Below, piece after piece: positions 56,626-56,679 of a stretch of DNA of 56,679 nt. A model generated the notes under the pieces. It was not told where the DNA came from and made no database searches. It saw only the letters and a program-made list of their open reading frames with translations. The stretch lies in contig CAMPYJ010000016.1 in NCBI GenBank assembly GCA_946998205.1, positions 1 to 56,679 on the forward strand, read 5' to 3'. Source of the stretch: an uncultured Prevotella sp. (GTDB taxonomy: Bacteria; Bacteroidota; Bacteroidia; Bacteroidales; Bacteroidaceae). The first letter of the stretch is position 1, and each line of letters opens with the position of its first letter. The translations under genes and the position numbers were made by a program.

Positions 56626-56679
56626 GTGTACGCTCGGCATGAGCATTTTCTAACGGGTGGAAGTCCCGAGTAAGCCCTA
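56626..56679 (+). mobile_element. 5' end of a group II intron, cut by window
   Basis: The sequence begins GTGTACGCTCGGCATGAGC, close to the GUGYG start of group II introns followed by the paired GCTC/GAGC domain I base. Next comes CTAACGGGTGGAAGTCCCG, the domain I element seen in many bacterial introns as GGGTGAAAGTCCC. It sits immediately after an intrinsic terminator, the target favoured by bacterial class C introns. The catalytic domains and reverse transcriptase would lie beyond the window. Confidence 0.72.

Overview
The window looks like the chromosome of a Bacteroidales bacterium, most probably Prevotellaceae. Reasons: many promoters match the Bacteroidetes -7 element TAnnTTTG; there are families typical of the group (GldE, GSCFA, DUF4270, DUF4295, DUF4421, DUF4494, a PafA-type phosphatase, a short GT5 'glycogen synthase', carboxynorspermidine decarboxylase); and secreted peptidases of families C10 and M6 end in tails resembling type IX secretion sorting domains. 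The species cannot be fixed from the sequence alone.

Layout. 1-174: tandem tRNA-Asp genes, the first cut by the window edge. 390-9925: mostly forward genes (beta-barrel protein, PafA-like phosphatase, GSCFA protein, a reverse Ogt gene, a second beta-barrel protein, then a urea transporter directly followed by a C10 protease). 10006-11343: the reverse pair mtnN-luxS (SAM by-product recycling and AI-2 synthesis). 11457-18128: YfhO membrane protein, ABC-F ATPase, M13 metallopeptidase. 18559-20508: bioB followed by a patatin. 21216-29550: superoxide reductase, acyl-CoA ligase, LolC/E-like permease, aminotransferase, DUF4494, PLP-binding YggS protein and an M6 protease. 29891-35026: DUF1573 gene, then DMP19-like/smpB, map, tsaD, cinA-like and rpmB-rpmG-DUF4295. 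35238-38667: TlpA-like lipoprotein, prs, a ThiE-like gene, nspC. 38776-39178: tRNA cluster Gly-Leu-Leu-Gly. 39205-42158: uncharacterised gene, ssb, gldE, phosphopantetheinyl transferase. 42240-43490: pgk. 44004-50844: a six-gene reverse operon starting with a 5'-nucleotidase, NudC and an NCS2 purine permease, a plausible nucleotide-salvage unit. 51077-53503: short glycogen synthase, DUF4270 lipoprotein and a 41-residue protein. 53939-56156: carboxyltransferase, 55-residue protein and biotin carrier, as in methylmalonyl-CoA decarboxylase. The right edge carries a terminator followed directly by what looks like the 5' end of a group II intron.

The most unusual content is between genes. (1) A MITE-like element has 18-bp terminal inverted repeats (GGGCGGTTCTATAAATTA). 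It occurs as three 193-bp copies, one intact 258-bp copy and one long copy split by a nested short copy. Four copies have exact 4-bp target duplications, TTTA, TTCA, TTAA and TTGA, so the site is TTNA. The 258-bp copy preserves the empty site of the nested insertion. (2) Five intergenic loci each carry four or five degenerate units on an exact 22-bp period (CATTGACTTTGG at the start, CAAACT-like at the end). Three of the five lie close to MITE copies. (3) Two heptamer/octamer arrays sharing TCAACTCG/TCAACTTG units begin at the stop codon of the gene before them (mtnN and the ABC-F gene). Three small genes (41, 52 and 55 codons) were found by reading the gaps directly.
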